Shown: positions 6,603 through 7,725 of the stretch, one piece after another
How positions within the stretch are numbered: the first letter of the stretch is position 1
How the letters are laid out: each line of letters begins with the position of its first letter
Assembly: GCA_019242435.1 (NCBI GenBank)
Contig: JAFAVN010000262.1
Location: 1-7,725, forward strand
Length of the DNA: 7,725 bases
DNA from: Verrucomicrobiota bacterium
GTDB lineage: Bacteria; Verrucomicrobiota; Verrucomicrobiia; Chthoniobacterales; JAFAMB01
Reading direction: 5' to 3'
Position numbers and translations under genes: made by a program
Notes under the pieces: model-generated
What the model saw: the letters and a program-made list of their open reading frames with translations, nothing else
What the model was told of the DNA's origin: nothing
Database searches by the model: none

Positions 6603-7725
6603 ATGACCGATTCTACCCCCGTCCCTTCGTCCTCCGAAACAAGCCGAGAGAGCGGCGCGGCGCAACGACCGCTCCCGCTCCGCCGCCTTCGCGTTCTCGA
6701 CCTCAGTCAGGTTATGGCAGGTCCTTTTTGTGGCATGATGCTCGGCGATATGGGTGCCGACGTAATCAAAGTCGAGCCGCCGGGAGCAGGTGACCAGACG
6801 CGCCGGGCGATGGGTTTCAAGCTCAAAGGCTCCGACAGCCTGGGGTTCATTAACATGAACCGGAATAAGCGCAGCATGGTGCTCAACTTGAAAGCTCCAG
6901 CCGGCCGGGACGTGTTCCATCAATTGGTGAAAACCGCAGATGTAGTATTAGAGAATTATCGCCCAGGTGTTGCGGCGCGGTTGGGAATCGATTACCCCAC
7001 TCTCAAGGCCATTAATCCAGGAATCATCTACGCAAGCATTTCGGGCTTTGGGCAAACAGGTCCCTGGTCGCAGCGCCCCGGCTTCGACCTGATAGCCCAA
7101 GCCATGAGCGGTATTATGAGTATAACCGGCGATTCGGGTGGACCGCCGGCCAAGTCTGGAGTTCCGGTCGCGGATATAGGCGCGGCCCTGTTTGCGCTCT
7201 ATGGGATCTTGAGCGCCTACATCGGGCGGCTCGAAACCGGTGAGGGCCAACATATTGACGCTGCTCTGTTCGAGGCAGGACTCGCATTCTCCATCTGGGA
7301 CATATCAGAATTCTGGGGGACCGGCAAAGTGCCGCAGAAATTAGGGACTGCGAACCGGATGAGCGCTCCTTACCAGGCGGTCCGGGCGAGCGATGGATAT
7401 TTTGTGATGGGCGCGAATAACGACAAGCTTTGGCGGAGTCTCTGCGAGCTCATTGATCGGCCGGATCTTCTGAAAGATTCGCGTTTCACCAGCATCGCCG
7501 ACCGCCTTGCCAATCGGATAGCGCTGATTGAAGAGCTCGAAAAAACGTTCGCGACTCAGGCCGCAGATCGGTGGGTCGAGCAATTTCTTGCTGCCGGGAT
7601 TCCGGCAGGCCCGATCTACGACTACGCTCGGGCGCTCGACAATAATCATGTACGCCAGCGCAACATGGTCATGGACATAGACCATCCGGTTGAAGGGAAA
7701 GTTCGCTCGATTGGATTCCCTGTGA
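6603..7725 (+). CDS. Type III CoA transferase (CaiB/BaiF family), 3' end outside window
   Basis: There are 374 complete codons with no stop before the window edge; the family usually has about 400 residues, so only the C-terminus is missing. Class III transferases move CoA between carboxylic acids through an enzyme aspartyl-CoA thioester. Motifs in order: LRVLDLSQVMAGPFCG (29-44), LGDMGADVIKVEPPGAGD (47-64), NMNRNKRSMVLNLK (84-97), ENYRPGVAARLGIDYPTL (117-134), SISGFGQTGPW (145-155), then VPVADIGAALFALYG with Asp191 as the expected catalytic aspartate, and AGIPAGPIYDYARAL near the end. The first 28 residues are rich in Ser, Pro and Arg and precede the usual family start, so an internal start is possible, but the ATG at 6603 is the best visible one. 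Its ribosome binding site is weak. It follows the amidohydrolase by 95 bases with no obvious terminator, so the two may be co-transcribed. Donor and acceptor acids cannot be deduced; related enzymes act on formate/oxalate, carnitine, succinate and aromatic acids. Confidence 0.93.
   Translation, partial: MTDSTPVPSSSETSRESGAAQRPLPLRRLRVLDLSQVMAGPFCGMMLGDMGADVIKVEPPGAGDQTRRAMGFKLKGSDSLGFINMNRNKRSMVLNLKAPAGRDVFHQLVKTADVVLENYRPGVAARLGIDYPTLKAINPGIIYASISGFGQTGPWSQRPGFDLIAQAMSGIMSITGDSGGPPAKSGVPVADIGAALFALYGILSAYIGRLETGEGQHIDAALFEAGLAFSIWDISEFWGTGKVPQKLGTANRMSAPYQAVRASDGYFVMGANNDKLWRSLCELIDRPDLLKDSRFTSIADRLANRIALIEELEKTFATQAADRWVEQFLAAGIPAGPIYDYARALDNNHVRQRNMVMDIDHPVEGKVRSIGFPV

Overview
The window looks like bacterial chromosomal DNA of moderate GC content (judged by eye, not computed). 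The gene set is soil-bacterium-like: LigD-type ligase sequence, a medium-chain-type acyl-CoA synthetase, a ring-opening amidohydrolase and a type III CoA transferase. Similar genes occur in Acidobacteriota, Verrucomicrobiota and Alphaproteobacteria. I cannot fix the phylum from sequence alone.

Layout. Positions 1-300 on the minus strand encode the C-terminal part of a LigD-type ATP-dependent DNA ligase. Just upstream of it the frame is broken, so it looks like a decaying pseudogene whose 3' end lies outside the window. Positions 304-722 carry no convincing gene. The remaining genes are all on the plus strand. They are a secreted or anchored protein with a double-psi beta-barrel-like segment (723-1679), an AMP-forming acyl-CoA synthetase (1823-3511), a fungal-type GH15 glucoamylase-like protein (3715-5103), a ring-opening amidohydrolase of the cyanuric acid hydrolase/barbiturase family (5407-6507), and a type III (CaiB/BaiF) CoA transferase cut by the window end (6603-7725).

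How they may work together. The last two genes lie close together (95 bases apart) and could form an operon for heterocycle breakdown. The amidohydrolase would open a cyanurate- or barbiturate-like ring, and the transferase could move CoA onto or off the resulting carboxylate. The acyl-CoA synthetase upstream would suit the same theme, but the glucoamylase gene and a 303-base gap separate it from the amidohydrolase. That gap contains a perfect 13-bp-arm hairpin 33 bases before the amidohydrolase start, which is the best regulatory candidate in the window. The pathway is an inference; the family assignments rest on clear motifs.

The most interesting items are the amidohydrolase/CoA-enzyme neighbourhood with its palindrome, the fungal-type glucoamylase without a signal peptide, the Gly-to-Asp change in the A8 loop of the CoA synthetase, and the broken LigD gene. 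I see no CRISPR array, tRNA, rRNA or insertion sequence.
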